A stretch of DNA of 64,000 nucleotides from Aurifilum marmelostoma (GCA_027559495.1 JAMXSV010000008.1:2356001-2420000), one strand, 5' to 3'; counted from the first letter of the stretch, positions 1 through 12,100 are shown. The notes: a model not told the origin generated them from the sequence alone. Program-made: numbers and translations.

Positions 1-1585
1 TGCCCTCGTCGACCATCCCGAGATTAAACTGGTCGTCTGCCGTCACGAGCAGAATGCAGCCTTCATCGCGGGGGCTATTGGAAAAATTACAGGTCGGCCA
101 GGAGTCTGCATCGCGACCTCGGGCCCTGGCACGAGCAACCTGGTTACAGGCCTGGTGACGGCCAACGACGAGGGAGCTCCCGTGGTCGCCATCGTGGGCA
201 GCGTCCAGCGGGCCCAGGCTGCGAAGCGCACACACCAGAGCCTACAGGCCGTCGCACTCCTGAGGCCCGTCACCAAGAAGGTCACCGCTGCCGTCGTCGA
301 GGACCAGGTCTCGGAAATTATGCTGGATGCCTTCCGCGTGGCTGCTGCCACTCCGCAAGGTGCTACAGTCGTGAGCCTGCCGATCGATATCATGACGGCC
401 GGCCACAAGTCCTCGATGCCTGCCGCGCAAGCTCATGCTTTCATCCCGCCTGAGTACGGACCGTCCTCTGAAACCGCGCTGGCAGAGGCGGCCAAGCTGA
501 TTAGCCAGGCCAAGTTCCCAGTGCTTTTCCTGGGAATGCGAGGTGCGGACCATAAGGTGGTCGATGCCGTCCATGGTTTCCTGAGGAAACACCCCATACC
601 GGTCGTAGAGACCTTCCAGGCGGCGGGTGCCATCTCTCAGGAGCTGGTCCACCTCTTCTACGGGCGGATAGGACTCTTCCGCAACCAGCCGGGAGATCAG
701 ATGATCAGACATTCCGACCTTGTTATCACTGTGGGGTATGACCAGGTGGAATACGACGCCAACCAGTGGAATGTAGAGGGACATCGCCTCCCCATCATCC
801 ACATGGATACCACTCAGGCCGCAATGAGCGTGTCCTACAGCCCCAAGCTGGAGCTCATTGGCTCGATGGCCGACAACCTGGCAGCGCTTACCGACAGGGT
901 GACCACCGTGGCCCGTCCTCAAGACACGGAAGCTGGCCAGTCCATCTACAAGACCTTCCACGAGTGGGAGACAAGCGCCAAAGCCCAGGGCTCTGTTGAC
1001 CCGAAGGGCCCAGTCCATCCTCTCCACTTCATCAGGCTGCTGCAGGGGATGATCCCCACCAGCACGACCGTGACCAGTGATGTGGGAAGTCTCTACATAT
1101 GGCTCTCCCGCTTCTTTTACTCCTACGCCCCGAGGACCTTTCTGGTCAGCAACGCACAACAGACCCTCGGTGTCGCTTTACCGTGGGCTATTGGAGCGTC
1201 GCTGGTCCACGGCCCCGACCAGAAGGTAGTAAGCGTAAGCGGCGATGGCGGCTTCCTTTTTAGCGGACAGGAGCTGGTGACAGCCGTGCAGCAGGGCTGC
1301 AACATCACCCACTTCATATGGAACGACGGCAAGTATAACATGGTGGAGTTCCAGGAGGTCGACAAGTACGGCCGCAGTGCCGGGGTTGACCTGGGTGGTG
1401 TGGATTTCGTCAAATACGCGGAGGCATTTGGGGCTAAGGGGCTAAGGGCAACATCGTCGGAGGAGATCGAGAGTGTAATGAAGGAAGCACTAGCATACAA
1501 GGGTGTGTGCGTGGTGGACATCGTCATCGACTACTCGGACAATCATGATTTAATGGCGAATGTAATAGCGAGCAGTATATCTTGA
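1..1585 (+). CDS. Catabolic acetolactate synthase-like ThDP enzyme (5' partial)
   Basis: Frame 2 is open from base 2 to the TGA at 1583-1585, giving 527 visible residues; about 40 N-terminal residues lie outside the window. The visible part starts just before the conserved ThDP-activating glutamate (HEQNAAF). It continues with the TSGPGTSNL loop and the RTHQSL motif typical of bacterial catabolic AlsS/BudB enzymes. The C-terminal ThDP/Mg site runs from GDGGFLF to WNDGKYN, and the tail DYSDNHDL also resembles AlsS. Family members condense two pyruvates to 2-acetolactate plus CO2. The AlsS resemblance, rather than a mitochondrial Ilv2 type, suggests an acetoin/butanediol or other catabolic role, but this is inference. 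The visible part has no intron, which fits possible bacterial ancestry. Substrate could differ, because related ThDP enzymes (oxalyl-CoA decarboxylase, benzoylformate decarboxylase) share the fold. Confidence 0.85.
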   Translation, partial: ALVDHPEIKLVVCRHEQNAAFIAGAIGKITGRPGVCIATSGPGTSNLVTGLVTANDEGAPVVAIVGSVQRAQAAKRTHQSLQAVALLRPVTKKVTAAVVEDQVSEIMLDAFRVAAATPQGATVVSLPIDIMTAGHKSSMPAAQAHAFIPPEYGPSSETALAEAAKLISQAKFPVLFLGMRGADHKVVDAVHGFLRKHPIPVVETFQAAGAISQELVHLFYGRIGLFRNQPGDQMIRHSDLVITVGYDQVEYDANQWNVEGHRLPIIHMDTTQAAMSVSYSPKLELIGSMADNLAALTDRVTTVARPQDTEAGQSIYKTFHEWETSAKAQGSVDPKGPVHPLHFIRLLQGMIPTSTTVTSDVGSLYIWLSRFFYSYAPRTFLVSNAQQTLGVALPWAIGASLVHGPDQKVVSVSGDGGFLFSGQELVTAVQQGCNITHFIWNDGKYNMVEFQEVDKYGRSAGVDLGGVDFVKYAEAFGAKGLRATSSEEIESVMKEALAYKGVCVVDIVIDYSDNHDLMANVIASSIS

Positions 1586-3036
1586 GAGAGACAGAGAGAT
1601 AATAATGGTGTAGACGCTTTCCTGGAATTGGATCATTGGTACCGCTACCAGGCGAAGTGAAATTGGGACTCTATGCCCTTGCCGTGCCTGTGCTGTGGTT
1701 ATTTCCTGCTTCATGCTTGTGCCTTTGGTTCGTGTCTCACTGCTGCTGACACCCCGATGAAGTGTCATTCGCTAGACCTCTCTTTCTCAACGCATTGACC
1801 TCCCCCTCTCCCGCTCAAGGTCTCTCCACCAACAGAATCTCGTGGAAATTTTCTGATTGTGACATGACGAGCTGAATACTGAAGATGGTTAAGTGTCGGG
1901 AATAGAACTTGCAGCTAATGTAATACAGGTGTGATTCTTGTGGTTACTCTGCAGGTGAACACAGAACATTCCAGGCCATTCGTATTGCAGAAGATAAGCT
2001 GCCTTTGAGGGCATTTATTGTCTGTCCCGTCATAATGAGGTAAGTGAGGTTGAGGCTTATGACTATTTGGGACCCGCGTGCACCCTTGTAGCAGGGGTTG
2101 TCGCAGTGTGAAGTGTCCCTCGCGGTTACATTCTAGCCTGGCCACTGCATAATTAGTCCCGCACCCAGACCGCCTTGGACTTTTGTCGAGCGGCCCAAAT
2201 CAGAGGCCACTTCCATGAAAGACCGACATTACCTGTTGCTCTCCCCCTCAAGTAGAGGGGAGGTCAAAGCGCAGAGCGGCTGCAGCTGTGAGACCACTCC
2301 AGTGGCGTAGGGTAGCCACGAGAAGCAGCCGCCCATGAGTGAAAAACATGAGAAGTGATGAGCGGGCGGGGGGTTCCATCCGCTCGGTGTAGCCCTGGCA
2401 CCCAAAGAGGAAAGAAGGTAGCATCAAGAGGTTGCCCCAGTGGAGAGAAGCAAAGGCGGCAGGCTGATGAATACGAGCTAGAGTTGCTTTTCCCTCTTTT
2501 CCTTGTTTGCTTGTCAACGGGCGAAAACACATACTGTACACGCAATACATAGTTTCTTTATTTTTGCCTTGGAGCCAATAGCGAATTTGCGTGGCTGGCG
2601 TATTCCGCTTCGGTTAACGTTGGTGGCTGCATCAAGACATTGACGTGGACCAATGCGAGGCGTTGGCATCACACCACTCTCACATGTTAACTCTTTTTTT
2701 CTATCTCTCTGAAACCTTGATTACAGGGTCATTCTAGTGAAATTCCACTTTTATCACACTCTCATTCTCTCACTTTCAATAATATTGAATAAGGCTGCGA
2801 GAGTGGGGAGCCTGGAACTTCAAGCGGCACAAGTGACCCCTCCAAATTTGTTTTCCCATGGAGGCAAAGTCGGCACGGTGCATATGACCAATGAACGTTT
2901 TGATCACAGTGAGGTCAAGTGCATACACACCAGCCTATCATGTATCACACAAATGCAATGCTATCCCTTGCCTTGTTGCACAGCATGAAGCATTGCTGCC
3001 CGGTGTGTCCCAATGATACCCTTTCTCAGGGTGGCG

Positions 3037-3071
<35 letters not shown>

Positions 3072-3686
3072 AAAGCACGGAATCCGCCACTCTCCATGAC
3101 CCTTTCGCGGTCTGCATGTTTCTTTTTGACCATCTTTTTGAGAAATGATTTGCCCTCACACCCTGGAAGGCGCGGGATGGCTAAGTTCTGGTTGGCTGCA
3201 ACATCAGGCAAGGAAACACAAAAGGTTTGACTCTCGCAGGCATTGCTTATTCTAGGCCGCAGAAAATATGACCTAGATTGATCAGGAGGGTGCTGTGAAT
3301 TGATTGGCCTTTGGATACTAGGTAGGCTGCAAGCAGATACCCGTGGCCAAGGGTTTCCCAACAGGATTTCCCCAGTACATGCAAGACTAGTAGAGAGGGA
3401 GAGAAAAGAAGAAGGAGAGAGGTGAGGGGAATCTGAAAGCTGTGACAAATATTTTAGGCGGGGAAGAGAAGTCTTTTGTCCAAATACTTTCAGAATTGTG
3501 GTTGGAAATCCCTCGATAAGTGTCCTCCATCCCCATTGTCGCTCATCACCATTCTCTCTTTCCTAAAATAAAAAGGTAGCAGAGAAAGCAAGACCTGTGC
3601 TTCCCTTCCTTTTCTTCTCAATCCCTCATCTTGTGATACTTTGTTACTCTTCCTCTTTCAGCCAAGGGCCTGTTGCCGCCACAGCC
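1586..3686. other. Intergenic region with 27-base poly-A tract
   Basis: No convincing coding region. It should hold the 3' end of the acetolactate synthase-like transcript and the promoter/leader of the next gene. A run of 27 A lies at 3037-3063. The last 100 bases before the next ATG are pyrimidine-rich, as is usual for fungal transcript starts. Confidence 0.6.
3037..3063. repeat. Poly-A mononucleotide tract (A27)
   Basis: Uninterrupted run of 27 adenines between genes. No target-site duplication was recognised around it, so I do not call it a retroposon tail. Confidence 0.9.
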
Positions 3687-5731
3687 ATGTCCCTACTCTC
3701 AGGAGAGCCATCTGTGGCTCTGGTCGATGCCGCCGATTCACTGAAATTGGTCGCCAATAGAGACTTATCCCTGATTACAGATATGTCCGCCCAGTCAAGG
3801 TTCAGTGAACTTCATGATTTGGTTACAAAATCAGGAGATGATCTGAGGGTCCTGAAGGAGGATTTCGACCAGGAACTCAAGGACCTCAATGCTAAATACC
3901 AAGAAAAAATCATGTCACTCGAGTCCCAAGCTACTCATCATGAGATTAGGCTTCGTTTACTCGATGAAGAAATCAAAAAGTTAGAAGCTCTGGTTACACA
4001 AAACAAAAGCCAGTTGGAAAATGCGAGGCAACAACTGGAAGTCTCGAAGAAAGAACTGCAAGGCAAGAAGATTGAAGCAAATCTGAAGTCTGAAAGACTG
4101 CTGAATGCGTTCCAAACGGCACAGCAGGAGAAGTGGGCGGTATGTGAATTATATTACATGTTTTCCTCCTTCTCTCTTTTATTCTTTTCTTATCGTTCAT
4201 GCTGCTCTATCCACCTCCATCAAGGATTCCCAGCTGACCCCACTATATATGTGTGGGTGTTGCATTTTCCCGGAGGGCGTGTGAGGCACTTATCCATCCA
4301 TTTTATTAGACTGACTTGAGGCACACGCAGGCATCTCGATTATCATCGTTCAGCTCACGAAGCTCATGCACATTAGCCGATCAAATCCCTGAGGCCAGGG
4401 ATCAATTGACGCCACCAGACGAGAATGATCATGCCCCCGTGGCTCTTATGCACATTGGCACGCCCGATGAATCCCCCAGCACGATGCGTGGGCGTAAACG
4501 CGCAGCAGACGGCAGCAACGCGGATGAGGCCGCAGCCACCAGCAAGAAGCGACGGAGTCTGCCAGATGCTCCGCTGAGGGCCAGGTCTCCTTCAGGTCCA
4601 GAAGTGTCTAGCGATCGACAGGCTGGAAACCGACGATGGTGCCCAGAGTCGGACGAGTCTACGACGCCGGTCAGTACGTACAGCTTGTTACATTCACCCA
4701 GCCCCTTTCTGCTTGGTAGAACGTGTAGACTGATACAATTTGAGCTTCTCAATAAGCAGCCCCAACAAGACTGGCAGTCAGAGGGCCAGGGGACCGAGAC
4801 CATCCAGAACGAATGGCCGACAACGAGCGCGACTCTCAAAGAAGACGTAGACGTCAATAATACTATACAGACACCTACACCACAAGAGGTGCCAGTCTTT
4901 GGCAGCCCTCGCGCTAATGAGCCGCCGGTGACGCGGCCACATAGCCCTGGAATAACCTACTTGACTCTGTACCATTATGTAGAAAGCCAAGGTCACACTC
5001 CGAAGCTGGTCGAATGGCCTGGGGAGTCGAACGCCTGGTACATATTCTGCTGTGAGGTATGCAAGCTTCAGTTTCAAGAAAACCCTCTCTTTGAGGCGAG
5101 GCAGCATCTGTCGACAGCACAACACAGAAACTCCGCGTCCAATTACGAGGCTGCGGTCAGGGAGTTCGGTACCCCCGTCAGTGGCTGTACCCACGAGTTG
5201 GCCATAAAATGCAATAATCGGGTCATAGAATTGCTCTTGAATGGCAAGAGCAAATCTATCAAGCTTGGTCCACCAGAGACCAACCATGAGCCGAGGCCCG
5301 GTGATCCTCTTACAACTACTATCACCACCGCTGCCCCCACTACTACTACCACCACCACCACTACTAGCATCCACCGAGACACACAAAACAACAATAGCAC
5401 TGCTGAACATGCCTCCTCTGGGCCTGCTACAGAGATCCTCGAGACTAGTCGTGCGGCTGCCGATACCCACGAAGCACAGTCGCAGAACGAGACTCGAGAA
5501 CAGGGTGATGACTTGACGACGAAGCAAGACAATGGGTCCACGGAGGAGACGACCAAGGATGAGGATCCATCTACCGAAAAACGCAAAAAGAAGATAAGCC
5601 TTGGCCAGTATATAGCAAGGCGCAAGAATATCGCAATGGACAAATCTCTGGAAATACATCACACAGAACAGACCGCCGGCTCGGATGGAGACAAGGTCGA
5701 CAACGAGACCAGCAAGGAGACAGGTGACTGA
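3687..5731 (+). CDS. Coiled-coil protein with U1/matrin-like zinc finger, unknown function
   Basis: Three exons are inferred: 3687-4139, 4331-4669 and 4760-5731, giving 587 residues. ATG 3687 has a good context (ACAGCCATG) and starts the conserved-looking part. Intron 1 (GTATGT...CTGAC...CAG, phase 0) is clear. Intron 2 (4670-4759) is 90 bp, phase 0 and free of stops, so retention would add 30 residues. Residues about 40-150 form a heptad-rich coiled coil. A basic KKRR-type nuclear signal follows near residues 170-190. A C-X2-C-X14-H-X5-H finger lies in the third exon (FCCEVC...QHLSTAQH), followed by a conserved-looking segment (CNNRVIELLLNG). The tail is low complexity, including a Thr tract encoded at 5311-5370, and ends with a basic patch (LGQYIARRKN). 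I do not recognise a named orthologue. A nuclear or RNA-associated role is inference from the finger type and the nuclear signal. Confidence 0.75.
5311..5370 (+). repeat. ACT/ACC trinucleotide tract coding poly-Thr
   Basis: Imperfect ACT/ACC repeat inside the zinc-finger gene, coding a run of threonines. It is probably length-variable between strains. Confidence 0.8.
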
Positions 5732-6012
5732 TGCATCGACAGCTTTTTAAGCATTGCATACGACCGCATTTCACAGAGTTATATGAGATGCCGGTCTCTG
5801 GGATTGAGCAAAATTTGCTTGGTGATGGGAACTGTAAGTAGGCGACAAGTCTGATTTTGTGTCTGGAAAGTGCTAATTGTCAGACACAGGAAATGCCCGA
5901 CCCGGCCTTTCTTTTTATTTCAATTTGTTTCATTTCTTTTTTCGTTTTTTGTGATCTTAACAACCGGAGTGAATTGATGAGTGGAGGGATTATGGATGGG
6001 GCCATGATGTAC

Positions 6013-6500
6013 CTATTTCAGATCGAATCGAAAAGTGATTTGCTTTGCATTTTCTGCTGCTGATGCTTCCCTCAAACTCTTAGTAACCTCGACAATGATG
6101 TCCACCAGCATCTCAGGTGTCGACCGCGTAGGCGAATGTCCTGAATCAATCTCCTTCAGCCCGCCTGTGTGATTCTCACCTGTTACCGCCCGAGGCACAG
6201 GCCAGGTCAGCCGTGGAGACCACGTCCATTGACAGTGCATAAGAGTAGGCACATCGGATGAACACGGTATCGAGAACCCCACCGCTCTGCTCAATCACCC
6301 GGCTCTCGACCAACGAAGCAGCCTGTCCAGGTGGCAGATCGTCGTGCATCAGCCCAAGCGGGTCCTTCATCCTGAGATGTCTGTCCTCGAGCGCGTGGTA
6401 AGATTTGCCGCCCATCACGCTGCCGAACAACTCTTCCAGGATAATATTTTGGAGAGCGGTCTCGCCAGCTGTGGCTTTGTCTGTTAGGGTTCTTCATACG
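6013..6500 (-). pseudogene. Alpha/beta-hydrolase relic (C-terminal half)
   Basis: Two adjacent reading frames on the minus strand together give a recognisable C-terminal half of a fungal alpha/beta hydrolase. Residues LMHDDLPPGQAASLV (about 6300-6360) match the lid-region pattern of that family. LKEIDSGHSPTRSTPEMLVD (about 6085-6150) is the catalytic-histidine motif (E-I-D-x-G-H-S-P) with the following helix. The two parts are in different frames, separated by a stop near 6180. No nucleophile-elbow Ser motif (GxSxG) or upstream half was found in 6500-6700. I read it as a 5'-truncated, frame-broken relic. A multi-exon functional gene is less likely, since no acceptable intron joins the frames. 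Confidence 0.5.
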
Positions 6501-7467
6501 AAGTCGGGCTGGCCTTGGGTTTGTTAGGCTGGGTCATTCTGGCTGGACGACCCCAAGTCCGCGGGACTGTAGCAGCTTGGCACACCTGGGTGTGCTGATA
6601 GGAGCAAGGAGAGCCATGTTCACCGATTGCCTAGCTGAGGACGACCACACGTAGGAATCGAGGCAGATTGATGGAGGTTGAGGCTGATATCTGACTATTT
6701 TATTCTGTTTCTTAGAAAAGAAAACTAGGAACAGGGTATTGCTCGATTATAGCAGTTTGAGTGAACATTGAGAAGGCGGTGATATACAATTCATATACTA
6801 GACTCACAGCCGTGTGAGAGTCTGTCGGTCGATCCTGTGTTTGTTTCGGGCCTGTTGGTATTGGTCAATACTGGTTGAACCAGGGGCTTGTAAGCACTAC
6901 AGAATCAACATTGGGAACACTAATTGCGAACGACAGGGCCTGAAGTCCAGCACTGTTAACAGCCGTAAGATCCAGAGTCACAACCGAGTAGAACATATTC
7001 TTGATTTATTCTCTCACTGAGCAGGCCAGCTTATGCTATCGTAAAGCTTGAAGCTACAATCATGGGAAGCACAACACTCGATTGCCACTTCACAGGTCAA
7101 GACATGCCGCTCTCCCCTTCCCTTTTGAACTACTCGCCGTGCACTATTGCGCGGGCGATGTTCCGAGAGGCGGCGCCTAACGATTTAGGTGCATATAGTG
7201 TCAACATACAAACGAGTACTAGCCCACACTGGGGAGTTGATATGGCCTCAGGACCAGCGTATAGATCATGAGAGGTGTCACTGTCAATCATTCATTCACC
7301 TATAGCGCAGACCCCGCAGATATCCACATCCATGATCTCACACTCTGGACACTCTTAAAAGAAAAAGAGGTCTGCTTGAGCATAACATCGCTGCGCTCCT
7401 GTCACTGCTCTCTTGTCTTGCCCTGTGACGAAGATCGAAGGCTCTCTGCTTCACAGCAAGTACACCA
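6501..7467. other. Intergenic region upstream of P450
   Basis: No coding signal recognised. It contains the 5' flank of the P450 gene and, at its left edge, possibly degraded sequence of the hydrolase relic. No clear TATA box near the P450 start. Confidence 0.5.
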
Positions 7468-9179
7468 ATGTGGACGGAAAACATGGCTGGCTGGCTGGAG
7501 CATGAGCAGCAGCGCATACCAACGACACTCATCCTCCCCTTCCTGCTGCTACTCGCCGTCACCATCAGCCGCGCGCTCCTCACAATTTTCACCTGCCCGG
7601 TCCGCTCCCTGCCCGGTCCATGGTACTCAGCCATCAGCCACCTCGTGCTAAAGTACTATATCGCCACAGGCAGCCGCATCTACTACGTCGACGCCCTCCA
7701 CGTCAGATACGGCCCGATTGTCCGGATCTCCCCCCTTGGAAGTCTCCATAGCCGATCCGGCCGCCGCACAGGCCGTCCACAGGCCTGGCAGTGGCTTCAC
7801 CAAGGCCGCCTGGTACGAGATGCTCGTCACCGCCGGCCGACCCGAGCTCCAGCCGCGCGTCGGGATTTTTGCACTGCGCGACCCGGCCCGCCATGCCTTG
7901 CGCCGTAGATTATTTGCCCGGCCGTTCAGCCTATCGAGTCTGCGGGAGAACATGGAGAGCGTGGTGAGGGAGAGGGCGGAGCTGGCAGTGCGGCGGTTCC
8001 GGGAGGAGGCGGCTGCCTCCGGTGGGGTGGCGGACGTGTTAAAATGGTGGACGCTCATGTCGACAGATATAATCGCGGAGTTTTGTTTTGGGGAGAGTTT
8101 CGCATCGCTGGATGTTGGCAAGGTGAGCACTTTTTCTTTTTTAAAGCACATGACTCACTTGATGTTGGAGACCTCAAGAGGTGAGAGACTGACGTGAGTG
8201 TTATAATAGCAAACACCCTTCATCGATGCCCTCCAGAGAATGCTTACCTGTAATCTGCTGCTGGGCGAGTTTCCACTGCTCAACTGGATAGGCCCATATC
8301 TACCCATCCAGCCCATCCAGCGACTCTTCGAAGCAGACCGCATTGTGTTTGAACATGGGTCCATAGGTCAGCCATCCTTAAAAATAGTGTCTGACACGCT
8401 GACTGATAGTCCCAGCCGTCAAAAACATGCGCAACGCCTCTACAAACGTCCGCAACCTCTTCGGCCAGGCCCTCGCCCAGGCCGACAGCGCCGAAAAATC
8501 CCAACTCACCGACGAGACGGTGCGCCACGAGGCGGCCAATCTCATGCTGGCCGGCTCGGATACGACGGCAGTGACGCTGACGTACCTCGTCTGGGCAGTG
8601 CTCAGATGCCCTGACCTGCAAGCCGCGCTCGAGGAGGAGGTGGCCGGGCTCAGCGAGAACCTGACTTACGAGGAGCTGACGGGCGCCGGGCTTCTGAACA
8701 GCGTCATTGGCGAGACCTTGCGTCTGTATGGTGCTGCACCCAGCGCGCTACAGCGTGATCTCCCGGCTGGGGGCCAGATGCTGTGTGGGACGTACGTCCC
8801 GACGGGCATCGTGGTGTCCACGCAGGCGTACACATTGCATCGTGACCCGATGGTCTTTCCTGATCCGCTCGAGTAAGTTTCAGTACTTTATCAACTGGTC
8901 CGCTAGTGCTGACCAAACCGAAGATTTGACGGCTGGAGGTTCCTGAAGCAGCCACCAACGCCAGCCCAGAAGGCTTCTCTTATGCCGTTTGGCGCCGGGA
9001 CACGCCTCTGTCTTGGCATTCACCTCTCTATGATGGAGCTGCGGGTCGCCACGGCTCTGTTCTTCAGGAAGTGTCGCGGGGCACGGCTGGCTCCTGACAT
9101 GACAGACGATGCGATGGTCATGGTGGAGCACTTTCTCATCGTGCCCAAGGGACATCGTTGTAGCGTTGCTTGTCCCTAA
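7468..9179 (+). CDS. Cytochrome P450 monooxygenase (one-base frameshift in exon 1)
   Basis: Exons are 7468-8122, 8210-8366, 8416-8872 and 8924-9179. With one extra base ignored they give 507 residues, a normal P450 length. An N-terminal membrane anchor (LILPFLLLLAV) is followed by the proline hinge LPGPW. Family motifs are complete: I-helix AGSDTT, K-helix ETLR, PERF-like FDGWRF, and heme-binding FGAGTRLCLG with the axial Cys. Introns of 87, 49 and 51 bp have canonical borders and compatible phases. Exon 1 changes frame in the C6 run at 7730-7735: YGPIVRISP is read in one frame and LEVSIADP in the next, exactly as if one C were extra. The enzyme would sit on the ER and hydroxylate an unknown small molecule. 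As written, the gene is a pseudogene; a sequencing error in the homopolymer is the likelier reading. Confidence 0.85.
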
Positions 9180-12100
9180 GGAGGCAGCAGGAACGAAATC
9201 ATTGCGATATTTGAGCGTGCAGAACAAAAGTTGACTCGAATGCGCCTTGTTGAATCCACGTCGACATTGAAGGGGAACTGGAACCTCGAAAAGCCCGAAC
9301 ACAACAATCAGCTGCGCTTCAGTAGATATGTTCAAGCTTGAGCATCAGAACGGGCATCAAAACGGGGTCTTGAGGTTATGAGACTGATGTTGGCCTAGGT
9401 TAAGACATTCAAGATGCCATGCAACGCCTTCGGAGCCGTGACAATCAGGGAGCGAAGACAGAGGTATGATATTCTTCAACGAACAAAAAAGGGAGATACA
9501 AGTTGTGACTTTCAAGAAAGCAAACCGATCCAGACCGTAGTTGGCTGCCATACTACACCACACCGTGGCGGCAGCCTTGCGCCAATATGCCGTCAACTGT
9601 CTTATTCAGACGCACGCGGTCTAGTTTGGAAGTCGGTAGCCTCGTCATCAACGCGGTCGCGCGCTCAGAATCAGGTGAATGAGCACTATAGTCTCATATC
9701 AACTGGCTACAACCTCAATGCAAAGACAACGTCACAACCATCAAGGTAAGCAGGCATGGTGCAACATTGTCTGATCTGGGGCTTTACCTTCAGTAATGGG
9801 GCTCGCCGTTCTCGTCGGATACCATTCAGTATCAATGGTAGTCGTCGAGAAGTACGAGGGATGAGGCAGTATAATCCCGAGAATTGTGCCTTTCTGGCCA
9901 GTTTCGAGCAATAACATGACTCGGACAAGTCTAAGTCCAACTGCGGCCCACGCCGCGCGCGAGATCACAGACATTCGCGGTGCTGTCGTCTGATTCAAGA
10001 GAATACCTGACCAGTTCCACAGCCCATAGCAGCCATTCCGCTGTGTTGTGCGGTGACTGGCAGTGAGAAGAGGACAAAGTGATCGCCGACTATAGAGAAG
10101 TGAGTAGTCACCGTATCGCGACTCCAAAGACGCAGGGGGATGGATTCCTCGTGGACTGCAGGCTTTCTTGCATTTCACGGTGGCGCGACGCGACGGCTCT
10201 GCTGTACCGCGTATGATTAACCCAACGAGCACCACCTTGACCAAGCGTTGACCCAGAAAGTTGGCACGGATCCAGTGAACAACTGGCAACTGGGGGTTTG
10301 GTACTATTGGGCAACACGACGGAGCGGAGTGGGTGAATGCAGGAACAAGCGTCAGTCACTCACCACACCCTGTCATCGGATGAATTTTTGGAAAGGGGGG
10401 AGGGGTGTTTCCGGAAAACCAGCTTCCTGCAACAATTCGCCTCACTTCGGAGTGCAAGACCTTGATGGGTGGCACAGGCGGCAAGGGCTCGAGCCATGAT
10501 TGTTTTTCAGTGGCTCGGATGCCAGCATACTGGTATACCCCTCGAGGTCACTGGCCGACTCCAGGACCGGATTGGTAGCCAGAGTGCGGCCCTCTGCTTC
10601 CCAACCACCAGACGAGGTTGGGAAGCGTCTATAGTGGAAATCTCAAGTGTGGCCAGAGCTCGCTATACTCAACAGGCTTGTCTCTGACGTGGCAGTTCAG
10701 ATGAGTCAGATCTCCAGCTCTGGTGAAGCTCTGGTGGAGGTGCACCCAGCCGGAAGAGCTGTCTGGGCGTTTTGTTTGGTGAAACATTGAACAGGATTCG
10801 GAGAGCAGCAGGGTGCTGACCCGAACTTCGAAGGCGAAAGAAGCTCTAACCGATGAGAGGGGACGATGAGCGGCAGAGATGGGATGGAACCATTGTCGTT
10901 GCAACATGGTCGTTGCGTCCCAGAGCGCTCTCATTCGTGTATCTCCTCCGGGCGCTAAGGGACGTGCTTCAGAGGCGTCACAGGCCTCGCCTCATGTTCG
11001 GTGTCGACTCAAGCTAGCTCTGGCTGGTGGGATGCGACCTCCGTTAGCTCTCCCCCAGAACCGGAAAAAAGAGAACAACACAGAAGACTTTTTCTCTGGG
11101 AGAGATTGAGATTGACAACTCAGACTGTGAGTGGTGAAGGCAAGTGGACCTGGTGGTTTAGGCTCCTTTGGGCTCGTCGCTAGGCGGAAGGTGCAGTGCA
11201 GCTCCATGTCATACAGGACTAGCTAAGTGCTCCCAGCAGGGAGCCGTCCAACAAGATGTGTGATTGGTGATTCGGTATTGAGATAGGACGGTTTGGTCCA
11301 CCTGAGGCAGTGGCCCGTGCCTGACGCTACGAGGGTTAGAGACAGGGGTTGATAACCTGCTTGAGATTTTCTCCTTGTGCTCCTGGAAAATGCAACACCA
11401 ATGTTCGTCAGGCTGGGCAGGACGGGGGTGTGCGTTGTTGCGTGGGGGGCTTACCTGATAACAGCACAGCATCAATCCCCATACCATATAGTGCCACATA
11501 GTATAGCAGTAGCATACACTAGAGATATGATACAGTCAAGGGAATAGGGGAGCATAAGAGGCGGAGAACAGCAACCCCAGGAGAACAACACTGAAAATAG
11601 GAAACGAATCAATCTGCAGTTTATGCCGAGAGTGCGCGGGCCTTGGCGAGGACCCGTTCATCTGATCAGGCTGGGTGGATGGTCAAGGATCCAATCAATT
11701 CAACGTGCCGATCTTCTTGGGTCTGGACTTCAGTGGAGAGGCAAAAGAGCGCGACAGAGGGTTTTCTGCGATGAACAGATGATCGTCGGTGGCCGAGGTA
11801 GGGCCAGGCCGGAGGTATTGTGCATAGCACTTGCAGGAGAAGATGGGAGGAGACTTGACATGCGCCGGTCAAACCGGTAAATAACGTCGACACGGTGTCT
11901 CTATCTTTTTGTCGATATCGACATCTAGGTTTCGATTCGTCGTGTGACAGGGAAGATGTGAATATCAAGCATAAAGATGGTGGAGATGCTCCAAGAGGCA
12001 GTGCTCGAGGAGGTTTCCCCTTTGGCTCCCTCAAAATGAAGTTTGGTTTATTGAGGAGAGAGACTGGGAGTAGGGCGGTATCGAGTGGGAATCCGCCTTG

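Noticed and set aside
242..1159. Long minus-strand open frame opposite the acetolactate synthase-like gene
   Set aside because: Antisense shadow of a GC-rich coding region with no family features.
4778..5662. 294-codon minus-strand open frame
   Set aside because: Shadow of the zinc-finger gene; composition and lack of domains show it is not real.
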